DNA of 64,000 bases from UBA7359 sp963976795 (GTDB lineage Bacteria > Pseudomonadota > Gammaproteobacteria > Eutrophobiales > Eutrophobiaceae). The notes under the pieces were generated by a model. The model did not search any database, had not been told where the DNA came from, and worked only from the letters and a program-made list of their open reading frames with translations. The position numbers were made by a program, and so were the translations under genes. Position 1 is the stretch's first letter; every line of letters starts with the position of its first letter. Of this stretch, positions 45,890 through 54,570 are shown in pieces. The stretch covers positions 1 to 64,000 of the forward strand of contig CAXBLT010000001.1 in assembly GCA_963976795.1 (NCBI GenBank). Reading direction: 5' to 3'.

Positions 45890-46624
45890 ATGGCTACCAA
45901 GAAGAAAACGAGTAAAAAAACTGCTAAAAAGAAAGTGACTAAAAAGAAGGTGCCTGTGAAAAAGAAGGTGCCTAAGAAGAAGGTCGCCAAGAAGAAAACC
46001 ACCAAGAAAAAGGTGCCTGTGAAAAAGAAGGTATCCAAGAAAAAAACTGCGCCCAAAAAGAAAGTCGCTCAGAAAAAAACAACTCCTAAAAAGAAAGTTG
46101 CCAAGAAAAAAGCTGTTGCAAAAAAACAACCCGTTAAATCTACCAAGAAGAAAAATGAAGGAATGGCAAAAGTAACCAAGATCAACACCAAAAAAGACAA
46201 GATAAGTAAAACAAACAAGAGAACAAAAGTTGCTCCCTATACAGAAAAAAAAGGTGAAGAATATATGGGAGCGGAACAAACAGAACATTTTCGTGAAATA
46301 CTTAATGTATGGAAACGTGACTTAATGGAAGAGGTTGATCGAACTGTTCATCATATGCAAGATGAAGCATCAAATTTTCCAGACCCAAGTGATAGAGCGT
46401 CACAAGAAGAAGAGTTTGCTCTTGAACTTCGCACACGGGACCGTGAAAGAAAACTAATTCGTAAAATTGATGAAGCGATATTAACTTTAGATAGTGGCGA
46501 TTACGGCTATTGCGATGTATGTGGTATTGAAATCGGTGTGCGTAGACTGGAAGCAAGACCAACCGCAACACAATGTATTGATTGTAAAACGCTAGACGAA
46601 ATTAAAGAACGTCAACTAGGTTGA
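45890..46624 (+). CDS. dksA: RNA polymerase-binding transcription factor DksA with a lysine-rich N-terminal extension
   Basis: A 244-aa protein. The C-terminal ~150 residues are a complete DksA: coiled-coil helices around EVDRTVHHMQDEASNFPDP and DRASQEEEFALELRTRDRER, and a zinc finger with CDVC and CIDC. It binds RNA polymerase with ppGpp in the stringent response. Residues 1 to about 90 are extremely basic with repeats such as KKKVPVKKKV and resemble histone-H1-like tails, so DNA or RNA binding is likely. An internal ATG at 46163, directly behind GAAGG, would give a 153-aa form that matches E. coli DksA in length, so two forms may be made. gluQ follows as in E. coli. Confidence 0.94.
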   Translation: MATKKKTSKKTAKKKVTKKKVPVKKKVPKKKVAKKKTTKKKVPVKKKVSKKKTAPKKKVAQKKTTPKKKVAKKKAVAKKQPVKSTKKKNEGMAKVTKINTKKDKISKTNKRTKVAPYTEKKGEEYMGAEQTEHFREILNVWKRDLMEEVDRTVHHMQDEASNFPDPSDRASQEEEFALELRTRDRERKLIRKIDEAILTLDSGDYGYCDVCGIEIGVRRLEARPTATQCIDCKTLDEIKERQLG

Positions 46625-46636
46625 CTTGTTTTAATT

Positions 46637-47518
46637 ATTGATTCGAATACTAGATCTGAATATCGTGGCCGCTTTGCTCCATCGCCAAGCGGCCCTCTTC
46701 ATTTCGGTTCTACCATTGCTGCATTAGCCAGTTATCTACAAGCCAGACAACACAAAGGGAAATGGCTGCTTCGAATAGAAGATGTAGATCTGCCTCGCAC
46801 AACCCCGGGATCAGATAAGCTTATTCTCAGTCAATTAGAATCTATAGGCTTAACTTGGGATGGTGAGGTTATTTATCAAAGCCAGCGAACTCAGGCATAT
46901 GAGGCCGCCCTCGAAACCTTAACTTCTCTTGGCTTCACTTTTCCTTGCTCATGTACTCGTAAGGAAGTGTCAAATAAACCATATGCGGGGACTTGTCGTA
47001 GTGGCGTCGCTAATGGACTAACAGGGCGTTCAATTCGCATTACAACTAATAATCAACCAATTACTGTTTGTGATCTATTACAAGGCGAATATACACAGCT
47101 GTTAGAGTCTGATATTGGTGACTTCATTATTAAACGTACTGATGGACTTTTTGCTTATCATCTTGCGGTTATTGTTGACGATGCTGAACAAGGCATCAAT
47201 GAAATAGTCAGGGGTACAGACCTGCTTGACTCAACGCCAAGACAGATATACTTACAACAACTCCTTGGATTCCCTACGCCAAGGTATCTTCATTTGCCTA
47301 TCGCAACGAATGAAGATGGTAGTAAAATAAGCAAACAATCTCATGCAGCAGCAATCGAAATTGAAAAGCCTTCTAAAGTAATTTTCGAGGCGCTTCAGTT
47401 TCTTGGGCAGTCACCTCCATCCGAAGCTATTGATTCCGACCTTGACTCTTTATTAAATTGGTCGATCAAAAACTGGAACATAAGCACTATTCCAAAACAC
47501 AAAGAAATTACAATATAA
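46637..47518 (+). CDS. gluQ: Glutamyl-Q tRNA(Asp) synthetase
   Basis: A tRNA-modifying paralogue of glutamyl-tRNA synthetase that attaches glutamate to queuosine in tRNA(Asp). The HIGH-like motif is FAPSPSGPLHFGS, followed by LLRIEDVDLPR and the KMSKS-like SKISKQSHA. Zinc ligands include CSC and the GTCRSG cysteine. The frame upstream of the first standard start (GTG 46967) encodes the conserved N-terminal catalytic core back to about 46650, so the gene must begin earlier. Between the in-frame TGA at 46622 and the core there is no ATG, GTG or TTG. ATT at 46634 or 46637 is the best candidate. It follows dksA, as in E. coli, and needs the queuosine made through queF nearby. Confidence 0.88.
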   Translation: MDSNTRSEYRGRFAPSPSGPLHFGSTIAALASYLQARQHKGKWLLRIEDVDLPRTTPGSDKLILSQLESIGLTWDGEVIYQSQRTQAYEAALETLTSLGFTFPCSCTRKEVSNKPYAGTCRSGVANGLTGRSIRITTNNQPITVCDLLQGEYTQLLESDIGDFIIKRTDGLFAYHLAVIVDDAEQGINEIVRGTDLLDSTPRQIYLQQLLGFPTPRYLHLPIATNEDGSKISKQSHAAAIEIEKPSKVIFEALQFLGQSPPSEAIDSDLDSLLNWSIKNWNISTIPKHKEITI

Positions 47519-47523
47519 GTCGA

Positions 47524-48639
47524 TTATTTGTTGTGTTTATCACAACATTGTTTGCGTGCCAAAAATGCATCTCTGGCAATTTGCAAATCTTCAACAAACC
47601 ACTCTAACTCATTCATCTTTAATGCTTGTGGGCCATCAACCAAAGCTTTTGTAGAGTCCGGGTGAAAATCAGCGAGCACCATGTTTGCACCAGCAATGAC
47701 ACCTTGTGCTGCGGCATGCATAACATCTGAAATCCCTTCTGGACCAGTTTCACGCGAACCAACGGAATGAGACGGATCAATGCAAACCGGCATATGTGTA
47801 TATCGTTTAACTACCGGCACATGGGCAAAATCCACAAGGTTACGATGTGGGTCTCCCATGTTTGTTTTCATCCCTCGTAGACAGAAAACAATATTATGAT
47901 TGCCTTCACTGGCCAGATATTCTGCGGCATTCAATGACTCTTCTAGTGTGATCCCAAACCCACGTTTTATTAATACCGGAAATTCTCGTTGGCGCCCTAC
48001 CGCTTTCAATAATTCAAAATTCTGAGTGTTTCGGGTGCCAATTTGCAACATAACTCCACTAGGGTTTCCAGCTTGCTCGAGTGCATTACTAATCTCCTCG
48101 ATGTGAACGTCATGAGTGATCTCCATTGCGATCACTTTGATATCGTATTTGCCCGCCAATTCAAAAACATAAGGCAGACATTTTTTGCCATACCCCTGAA
48201 ATGAATAAGGATTTGTACGTGGTTTATACGCGCCCATCCGCGTGCAATTTAAACCTAGCTCTTTTAAAGCCTTCATCACGATTTCAACATGCTCAGGCGT
48301 ATCAACAGCACAAAGACCAGCAAACACATGAAATTCATCCTGACCAAACCTGACCCCGTTATAATCAAAATAATTGGTGCGAACATCTTCATTATGTCGA
48401 CCCAAAACTTTATATTCTCTCGATACGCGGACGACTCTTTCAACCAAAGGAAAATTACTAATATGAGCGTCATCAAGAGGCATGGTGTCGCCAACGAGAT
48501 AAAATTCAGTCAAACGCTGCTGTTCACCCAACTCCTCGTGCATGCGAACCGTAATATTAGGTAGATTATCGAGATAGGCGATTAAATCAGCATATTCAAT
48601 GCTAGTTTTATCTGTATCAGGCTTTAGAATAATAATCAT
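47524..48639 (-). CDS. 3-deoxy-7-phosphoheptulonate synthase (AroF/KDOPS-like type with N-terminal regulatory domain)
   Basis: A 371-aa DAHP synthase for the first step of aromatic amino acid synthesis. The first ~80 residues form a ferredoxin-like domain (MIIILKPDTDKTSIEYADLI) and the rest a TIM barrel. Active-site features include FAGLCAVDTPEHVEI, GAYKPRTNPYSFQGYG, QIGTRNTQNFELLKAV, PVLIKRGFG and the metal-binding CIDPSHSVG. This layout is that of the Thermotoga/Bacillus-type enzymes and not the E. coli AroFGH type. It is monocistronic and ends three to five bases from gluQ on the other strand. Confidence 0.92.
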   Translation of the reverse strand: MIIILKPDTDKTSIEYADLIAYLDNLPNITVRMHEELGEQQRLTEFYLVGDTMPLDDAHISNFPLVERVVRVSREYKVLGRHNEDVRTNYFDYNGVRFGQDEFHVFAGLCAVDTPEHVEIVMKALKELGLNCTRMGAYKPRTNPYSFQGYGKKCLPYVFELAGKYDIKVIAMEITHDVHIEEISNALEQAGNPSGVMLQIGTRNTQNFELLKAVGRQREFPVLIKRGFGITLEESLNAAEYLASEGNHNIVFCLRGMKTNMGDPHRNLVDFAHVPVVKRYTHMPVCIDPSHSVGSRETGPEGISDVMHAAAQGVIAGANMVLADFHPDSTKALVDGPQALKMNELEWFVEDLQIARDAFLARKQCCDKHNK

Positions 48640-48737
48640 TTTAATTAAATAATTTATGTAAGATTAATTATTTAATCATTACATTTAATAATTTAAAGAT
48701 AAATAATAAATTTACGCATTTGGTTAATCATAAATTA

Positions 48738-49406
48738 ATGAGCCGTTCTACGAAAAATCAATTTGTTTTTGCATTGTTTTTCTTTGCCTTATTTGCAAGT
48801 AACCCTGCAATCGCGGTTGAAAAGATTATTATTAATGGACTTTTTAAAAACAAAGCTATTGTGACCATCGATGGGGAACGCCGTGTACTGATAAAAGACA
48901 CCCCTAGCCCTGAAGGTGTTTTGTTGGTTGAAGCAAATAGCAAAGAGGCGATTATTGAAGTTGATGGGATACAAAAAAACTATACTTTAGGCTCACATTT
49001 TGGCACTAACAAGGCTAAAAAACCTACTAGTGGTGAAAAACTTATCCTAGCTCCCGATAGCGGGGGCATGTATAGCCTTAGTGGAAGTATTAATGGGTTT
49101 TCTGTGCACTTTGTTGTCGACACAGGTGCTAGTGCTGTTTCGATGAATAGCAATATTGCCAAGCGCCTTGGTATAGATTACAAATTAATAGGCAAAAAAG
49201 GGGTTTCATATACAGCTTCGGGGAAAGATGAAATCTATATCGTTAATTTAAAAAGAGTACGGATCGGCAACATCGAATTACGAAATATAGAAGGTGTTGT
49301 ACACGAAGGTGATTTCCCTGTAATCACTCTGCTTGGCATGTCGTTTTTAGGAAAGCTAAATATGAAACGTGAAGGACGCATCATGGAGCTAGAAAAAAAG
49401 TATTAG
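48738..49406 (+). CDS. Exported retropepsin-like aspartic protease (clan AA, TIGR02281 type)
   Basis: A 222-aa protein. I start at ATG 48738 (MSRSTKNQFVFALFFFALFA), which opens a clear signal peptide ending near NPAIAVEK. The TTG at 48720 adds six residues. The aspartic protease motif is FVVDTGASAVSM, followed by the second psi-loop part VITLLGMSFLGKLNMKR. Members of this single-domain clan AA group occur widely in proteobacteria, and their substrates are mostly unknown. It lies between the DAHP synthase gene and the convergent adenosyltransferase with three bases between stops. A dimer is required for activity in retropepsins. Confidence 0.85.
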   Translation: MSRSTKNQFVFALFFFALFASNPAIAVEKIIINGLFKNKAIVTIDGERRVLIKDTPSPEGVLLVEANSKEAIIEVDGIQKNYTLGSHFGTNKAKKPTSGEKLILAPDSGGMYSLSGSINGFSVHFVVDTGASAVSMNSNIAKRLGIDYKLIGKKGVSYTASGKDEIYIVNLKRVRIGNIELRNIEGVVHEGDFPVITLLGMSFLGKLNMKREGRIMELEKKY

Positions 49407-49409
49407 TAA

Positions 49410-49970
49410 TTAAACCGAACGTTTCAATCGTTCGCTATCCCAAAATATTTCTTTACCCCCTTTTTCTTGATTTAGCACTCTCGCTAATACAAAAAACAGA
49501 TCAGAAAGTCGGTTAATATAACGCAATGATTCTGGATTAATGTATTCATTTCTACCCATAGAGACTAAATTACGTTCCACTCTTCGACACACGCTCCTCG
49601 CTAAATGACAAACTGACGCAGATAGTGACCCGCCAGGTAGAATAAATTCTTTTAAGGCCGGCAAATCTTCATTGTAAGTATCGATGAGTTCTTCCAACCT
49701 ATCGACACTAACAGGATCAATGGCCGCATTGCCGGGTATTGCCAGTTCACCACCGATATCAAACAATCGATGCTGTATGTTGAGTAAATAGCCAGAGACA
49801 TCATCGGGAATGCCGCTCGCGCCTAGCACACCGCAGATACTATTTAGTTCATCGACATCTCCCATTACGTCAACACGAATATTTGATTTGTCAATGCGTT
49901 CACCATTACCTAAAGCTGTAGTGCCATCATCTCCTGTTTTTGTATAGATTGCGCTTAATCTGTTACCCAT
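49410..49970 (-). CDS. ATP:cob(I)alamin adenosyltransferase, PduO type
   Basis: A 186-aa adenosyltransferase that converts cob(I)alamin to adenosylcobalamin. The ATP-binding start YTKTGDDGTTALGNGERIDK and the helices with FILPGGSLSASVCHLARSVCRRVER and NRLSDLFFVLARVLN are signatures of the PduO/MMAB family. It is the last gene of the B12 riboswitch operon and begins two bases after the btuF-like gene. An adenosyltransferase implies use of AdoCbl in addition to the methylcobalamin needed by MetH. No AdoCbl-dependent enzyme is in the window. Confidence 0.94.
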   Translation of the reverse strand: MGNRLSAIYTKTGDDGTTALGNGERIDKSNIRVDVMGDVDELNSICGVLGASGIPDDVSGYLLNIQHRLFDIGGELAIPGNAAIDPVSVDRLEELIDTYNEDLPALKEFILPGGSLSASVCHLARSVCRRVERNLVSMGRNEYINPESLRYINRLSDLFFVLARVLNQEKGGKEIFWDSERLKRSV

Positions 49971-49972
49971 AA

Positions 49973-50899
49973 TTAATTTCCCATATAATTTAATGCCGGC
50001 AATAAACCTCCTGGTAAACCATGTACATCAGGATGTAATGCATGAGCCATAATCTCTAGCCCATCAATTAGCCGCGGTCCTGGCCGACTGAAATAAGCAT
50101 TGCCATCAGTCACGAAGACTTGGTTTTGATTTGGAGCTATTAAATTAGCCCATTCATTTTTCATCTCAAGAATAGGCATATCCAAAAGTGTTCGTTCTAA
50201 ATTGTAACCACAACATGCAACAAATAAAACATCGGGGTTTATGTCAACAACACTATCCCAAGAGATAGTGTTTGAAGGCTTGTGCTTGTTACCTAACAGG
50301 CTAATCCCGCCAGCATATTCAATCAATTCTGGCGTCCAATGCCCAGCATTAAATAAGGGGTTCAACCACTCAAGAAATACAAGTTTTGGTTTTGCATTTA
50401 ACGGAATATTTTTTTCAGTTATTTCAATAACAGATTCAACACGTTCCTTGAGTTTATCGACAGCCAATCTGGCCCGTTGTTTAAAATTTGTTTCTTCTCC
50501 TACCAACAACAATGTATTAAAGACATCTTCTAGCGTCATCGGCTCAAGATTAATTATTTGCGTATCACCAGGAAGTTCACAAATGGCTTCTAAAACTTCA
50601 TCTTCAGCCACAGCACAAACTTCACATAGCGATTGCGTAATAATAAAATCAGGTTTTAATTCTTTAAGCACGCCCATATCTAGATGGTAGATGGCTTTTT
50701 CTGTGAGTAATTGTTTTCGTACCGCGACATCGATTTCTATACTAGAGGCATTTTTCGGTATTAGACTTTCAGTCACATTGGGCAGTTCTTTAACAAAAGG
50801 AGGATAGTCACATTCATGGCTCACGCCAACAAGATATTCCCCCAAACCTACCTGACAGATTATTTCTGTGGCGCTTGGCAATAAAGATACAATCCTCAT
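49973..50899 (-). CDS. BtuF-like cobalamin-binding protein without signal peptide
   Basis: A 308-aa protein of the periplasmic-binding class III fold (BtuF/FhuD). It shows RIVSLLPSATEIICQVG and LVGVSHECDYPPFV at the start, KPDFIITQSLCEVCAVAE, and a C-terminal SRPGPRLIDGLEIMAHALHP. These features match the cobalamin-binding subgroup. It begins directly with the first beta strand and has no export signal, so unlike E. coli BtuF it may act in the cytoplasm, or export is by another route. It stands between the Dph6-like and adenosyltransferase genes under the B12 riboswitch. No BtuCD permease is encoded in this operon. Confidence 0.87.
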   Translation of the reverse strand: MRIVSLLPSATEIICQVGLGEYLVGVSHECDYPPFVKELPNVTESLIPKNASSIEIDVAVRKQLLTEKAIYHLDMGVLKELKPDFIITQSLCEVCAVAEDEVLEAICELPGDTQIINLEPMTLEDVFNTLLLVGEETNFKQRARLAVDKLKERVESVIEITEKNIPLNAKPKLVFLEWLNPLFNAGHWTPELIEYAGGISLLGNKHKPSNTISWDSVVDINPDVLFVACCGYNLERTLLDMPILEMKNEWANLIAPNQNQVFVTDGNAYFSRPGPRLIDGLEIMAHALHPDVHGLPGGLLPALNYMGN

Positions 50900-50907
50900 A
50901 ATATTAT

Positions 50908-51576
50908 TTAATCCGCTAACGTTAGGTCGGTGAAGACAAACCCATCTCTTTTAACTGAATCACCAATTGTAATGGGCACATCTGATTCAAACATTGGGCC
51001 TGAATAAACAAAAGTATGAAATTCACCATTTTCACCGCAGGGGTCAACATTGTTATCTAATTGGGATAAAAAAGTGTTATCGTATTTATGTCCCGAAAAT
51101 TTTTCCGGGAGTTGTTTTGGATCTACACATGTTAAGTAAGCAGACAAGCCACTTGATAACATATCATCTGCAAGTGAGGTAGTGTTTAATCCCCATATCG
51201 GAAATAAAGGTGTTAATTTTGACCCCTTCATCAAATCAATTCGATATTGCCTTACGTCCTCAAGAAATAAATCCCCATAAGCAACATGAGTTGCATTATG
51301 TTCAAGCCTTAGCTCATCAAATGCAGTTCTAATCGCATCTTCATAATCAGTATTTGAACATGGCCAAGGAAGTGGCACTTTAAAAAGTGGCAAGCCGGCT
51401 GCTTCAGCTTGAGCATCTAACAATTCTTCTCGAACTGCATGCATAGCAACGCGATTAAACTCAGAATTAATTGTTGTTAATAACCCAACAATTACAACAC
51501 CTTCTGTCTGTTGCAATTGAAAAAGAGTCCAGGCAGAGTCTTTGCCTGAACTCCAGGAAAGCACAACACGCTTCAT
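50908..51576 (-). CDS. Dph6-like PP-loop ATPase in the B12 operon
   Basis: A 222-aa ATP pyrophosphatase-fold protein. The PP-loop is VLSWSSGKDSAWTLFQL. The Dph6/MJ0570-type block ATHVAYGDLFLEDVRQYRID follows, and a C-terminal CGENGEFHTFVYSGPMF completes the family pattern. Eukaryotic and archaeal Dph6 amidates diphthine on EF2, which bacteria lack. So the bacterial form must adenylate some other carboxylate. Linkage to cobalamin genes suggests amidation of a corrinoid or handling of B12 breakdown products, but that is inference. It overlaps the next gene upstream by four bases. Confidence 0.82.
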   Translation of the reverse strand: MKRVVLSWSSGKDSAWTLFQLQQTEGVVIVGLLTTINSEFNRVAMHAVREELLDAQAEAAGLPLFKVPLPWPCSNTDYEDAIRTAFDELRLEHNATHVAYGDLFLEDVRQYRIDLMKGSKLTPLFPIWGLNTTSLADDMLSSGLSAYLTCVDPKQLPEKFSGHKYDNTFLSQLDNNVDPCGENGEFHTFVYSGPMFESDVPITIGDSVKRDGFVFTDLTLAD

Positions 51577-52109
51577 ACGATAGTTGGACTAGCCTCTTGA
51601 TCAAACCATTGCTTCACACCTTCATAGGTACCAAATAAAACAGCAGCATAGATTAAGTCACCCAATAATGAATTGCCATAGAATGGGATTGCCTTTATAA
51701 AGCATAAGGTTAATCCTTCCATCGTTAAAGGATAATACAAGCCAGTAGCCCATAAGGTGAAATTGGACAATACGAATAAGATTGTTGCAGAACCTACAGC
51801 CGAACCACCTATTCTAAGAACGCTTCGTTTTTTAGATAAAACATAACGTCCTAATACTGCACTCAATGCAAAACTTACATAAACAGAAAGCATGATGGCG
51901 GGGTTATAAAAACCTAGGAAAATGTCACTAATGAGCAAAACCGCAATGGGGATTAACCATGCCCGACGATTCATCACATATGCGCCAGCAAATAGACCTA
52001 AAGCACCAACAGGAGTAAAACCCATAGGGTGTGGTAATAAGCGTGTCACCACTACCATGATAATCAATAAATAAAACAGGCCATGTTTTTCAGTTAAAAA
52101 CTTATTCAT
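51573..52109 (-). CDS. DUF6580-like integral membrane protein, candidate cobalamin permease component
   Basis: A 178-aa membrane protein. I start at ATG 52109 (MNKFLTEKHGLFYLL), which is preceded by GGAG at proper spacing. Five or six transmembrane helices are visible. The RLLPHPMGFTPVGALGLFAG segment and the later FYGNSLLGDLIYAAVLF segment are characteristic of DUF6580 proteins. The overall size and Gly-rich helices resemble ECF transporter substrate-binding (S) components. It lies 43 bp after btuB under the same riboswitch and there is no btuCD, so it is the best candidate for moving cobalamin across the inner membrane. That function is inferred from position only. Confidence 0.75.
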   Translation of the reverse strand: MNKFLTEKHGLFYLLIIMVVVTRLLPHPMGFTPVGALGLFAGAYVMNRRAWLIPIAVLLISDIFLGFYNPAIMLSVYVSFALSAVLGRYVLSKKRSVLRIGGSAVGSATILFVLSNFTLWATGLYYPLTMEGLTLCFIKAIPFYGNSLLGDLIYAAVLFGTYEGVKQWFDQEASPTIV

Positions 52110-52152
52110 AGAAATACTCCAGTTAAACGACAACATTTAATGTCCATTATTA

Positions 52153-54069
52153 TTACGGATTTAGGGTCAAATTGATACCTGCATAAGCGGCAATACCACT
52201 GGAGAAAAAACCGATGGGTGATTGATAGACTTGATTGGTCAGGTTATCTATTTTGGCATATAGGTTTACGTATTTTGTAGCATCGAAAGATGCAGCAAGA
52301 TTAACCAATGTGTATTGTTTTATTAATTTACTACCTGTATCTCGATCATCACCATTATGAAATAGATCAATATTAAAATTGGCGCGATCTTCATAAAACC
52401 GATGGTTTAAATTAAGACTGGTAATATGTGGCGGTCGTCTTACCTCACGCGTAAATGTACCGGTACCCTTTTGATCCTGCACAGAATCCGTATAGGTATG
52501 AGAAGCACTTAGATCCGTCTTATCTGTCAGGCTGGCAGTCAAAGAAAGTTCATAACCTCTGCGTTTACTGATGCCTGATAAGTTAATGGTTTCAGCTGTA
52601 GTAAACGTAGGGGCTAAAAAGTTTGTAGATATTTCATCTTCCAGTCTCTCCTGAAAATAAGTGGCATCAAAAATAATTCGATCATTGAACAAAGACTGTT
52701 CGATACCCGCATCCCAACTTCTTGATGTTTCCGGGATCAGGTTTGGATTACCTAAAAAAGTCGTCCCAAAGACACTGGTTGTATCCCCAATAGTCGGGTT
52801 TTTAAAGCCGGTGCCGTAACTAGCATGAAGCCGCGAGTTGGTTTCAGGGATAACAAACGCGGCTGTTGTTCGATAAGTAGTAAATTCGTCATGCAGACTT
52901 TGATCGTCATGACGACCACTGACAGAGAGATGTAATCGTTCCAGAAACGAAATCCGGTACTCTGAAATAAAGCTGTGAACAGTATTATCTTGATCTACAC
53001 TTGCCGTTGTACCAAATGTTCCGAAATTAATCGAACTGGTATCGGTTGATTCAAATTCATAAGCCAATGTAAAAGCATGGTTGGCATCTAGAAATTGAGA
53101 AGTTTTAAAGAACACCGAACTTTGCAGGGCTATATTGTATTCATTTGACGACTGAGCTGCTGATTGAGTATTGTTTGCAAAGTTTTCATGATCAATCAGT
53201 TTGAACGTTGTTTTAAGGCTGTTTTGCCAATGATAATCAAAGGAGTTATGAGTAACTTTTAATGATCCATAAGTAAAATCATTTGAAGATTCACAAACAT
53301 CCGTACTGGTATTCACAAGAGTACAATTATCAAACTCATTCTCTGAGTTTGTATGATTGAGCGATGAACTAATATCAAGTTTATCATTCGGCCTAAAACT
53401 GCCGCTAAATCCCAAACGGTTATTATCATAACCGTCCTTGTCGCTAGTTAAATCAATGTCTGTACCTTTGGTATTGAATTTACTCGCACTTAACTTGTAG
53501 TCATAGCGTTTTGTGCCAGCAGAAATACTACCGCTAACCCTTTTGCTATTGAACGAACCACCTTCTAAGTTTGCCGTAATGGCCGTTTTGCCAGCACCTT
53601 TTTTAGTAATAATATTAATTACACCGGAGAGTGCTTCACTACCCCATACGGCGCTTTGCGGACCGCGGATGACTTCGATACGCTCAATGTCTGTCGTCAA
53701 CAAGTCGGCAAAATTATAGATGCTTCCTAGTGATTCATCATTAACGACCACACCATCGATAATGATTAATGTATGGTTACTTTCTCCTCCGCGCATACGT
53801 AACGTTGTAAATGTCCCAACTGGACCACTACGATCAATTTCAATGCCAGGGACTGTGCGTAATAAATCCGATACCGTCAGTGCTTGTCTGTTTTCAATGT
53901 CTTCAGCAGTAATGATTGTGTATGCACTGCCAATAGCATCGAGTTGTGTTGGTGTTCTGAAAGCCGTCACAACCAGTTCGTCATAACTATTAATAGCTTC
54001 TGCTGATATCTGAAGTGAAAGTGAAATAAGTATGGAAAAACAACTTAATAAAATACTGAAACGTAACAT
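52153..54069 (-). CDS. btuB: TonB-dependent vitamin B12 receptor BtuB
   Basis: A 638-aa outer-membrane receptor. I start at ATG 54069 (MLRFSILLSCFSILISLSLQ), which begins a signal peptide and is preceded by GGGAG. The frame is open further up but that part lies in the riboswitch. The TonB box is at DELVVTAFRTPT (about 30-41). The plug domain includes VSDLLRTVPGIEIDRSG and MRGGESNHTLIIIDGVVVND. The 22-strand barrel ends in the aromatic-rich tail AGINLTLNP. It imports corrinoids with energy from TonB. A cobalamin riboswitch controls it directly. Confidence 0.93.
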   Translation of the reverse strand: MLRFSILLSCFSILISLSLQISAEAINSYDELVVTAFRTPTQLDAIGSAYTIITAEDIENRQALTVSDLLRTVPGIEIDRSGPVGTFTTLRMRGGESNHTLIIIDGVVVNDESLGSIYNFADLLTTDIERIEVIRGPQSAVWGSEALSGVINIITKKGAGKTAITANLEGGSFNSKRVSGSISAGTKRYDYKLSASKFNTKGTDIDLTSDKDGYDNNRLGFSGSFRPNDKLDISSSLNHTNSENEFDNCTLVNTSTDVCESSNDFTYGSLKVTHNSFDYHWQNSLKTTFKLIDHENFANNTQSAAQSSNEYNIALQSSVFFKTSQFLDANHAFTLAYEFESTDTSSINFGTFGTTASVDQDNTVHSFISEYRISFLERLHLSVSGRHDDQSLHDEFTTYRTTAAFVIPETNSRLHASYGTGFKNPTIGDTTSVFGTTFLGNPNLIPETSRSWDAGIEQSLFNDRIIFDATYFQERLEDEISTNFLAPTFTTAETINLSGISKRRGYELSLTASLTDKTDLSASHTYTDSVQDQKGTGTFTREVRRPPHITSLNLNHRFYEDRANFNIDLFHNGDDRDTGSKLIKQYTLVNLAASFDATKYVNLYAKIDNLTNQVYQSPIGFFSSGIAAYAGINLTLNP

Positions 54070-54204
54070 TAGATAAAACTCCCGTGATGCCCGCCGCACC
54101 AATTGATTATATTTATGCTGGGAGTAACTAAGAGCTAATATGGTGTCTACAGAGAATTTTGTATACAGAATAATAGCCTTCACAGCCGCCCGCAGCGTGG
54201 TCTA

Positions 54205-54440
54205 GTAATATCAGGCCGGTCTCCGGGCTTACAAGTAATGCTAGGCATTGATTTATTCGCCTTCCCATATCGTTTTTAGACTTACGACACAGTGACTTAA
54301 TGAATAAATTTTAACTCGTCTACCGTTGCGGGGGCAGCGTCGGAATAGTAAAAATACGCACCGACTTCCCGTTTAAGACAACTGTGATGACACAGTTGGC
54401 ACCTAATACTTTCAATCGCGCAGAATACTGATTATCCTGA
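54205..54440 (-). promoter_or_regulatory. Cobalamin riboswitch upstream of btuB
   Basis: Read on the minus strand the segment has the order of conserved blocks of the AdoCbl riboswitch. A GGTGCC stretch is followed by a hairpin AACTGTG/CACAGTT and by ACGGGAAGTCGGTG. Then comes the B12 box core CCGACGCTGCCCCCGC and AACGGTA (54321-54343 on +). GTCACTGTG, GGGAAGGCGA and the 3' GCCCGGAGACCGGCCTG follow. The last block includes a GC-rich stem just before the btuB ribosome site. High cobalamin should repress the whole btuB operon. The exact ends are approximate. Confidence 0.95.
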
Positions 54441-54570
54441 GTTAGTCAAATTAAACTTTTTCAATGTTTCTTAAAAATATGGCATAAAAATAATTTAAAA
54501 TAAAAGTCTGCCTATATGTGTTGAGTAATGAATAAGCACATATGAATCCTGACAGGGGAGTTATCATTTC

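Noticed and set aside
46051..46150. Short tandem AAGAAG-type repeats in dksA as a microsatellite or CRISPR-like array
   Set aside because: They are lysine codons in a real coding frame, with no spacers or regular unit.
45839..46288. 149-aa Phe/Leu-rich frame antisense to dksA
   Set aside because: It is the reverse complement of the Lys-rich repeats and would not be a real membrane protein.
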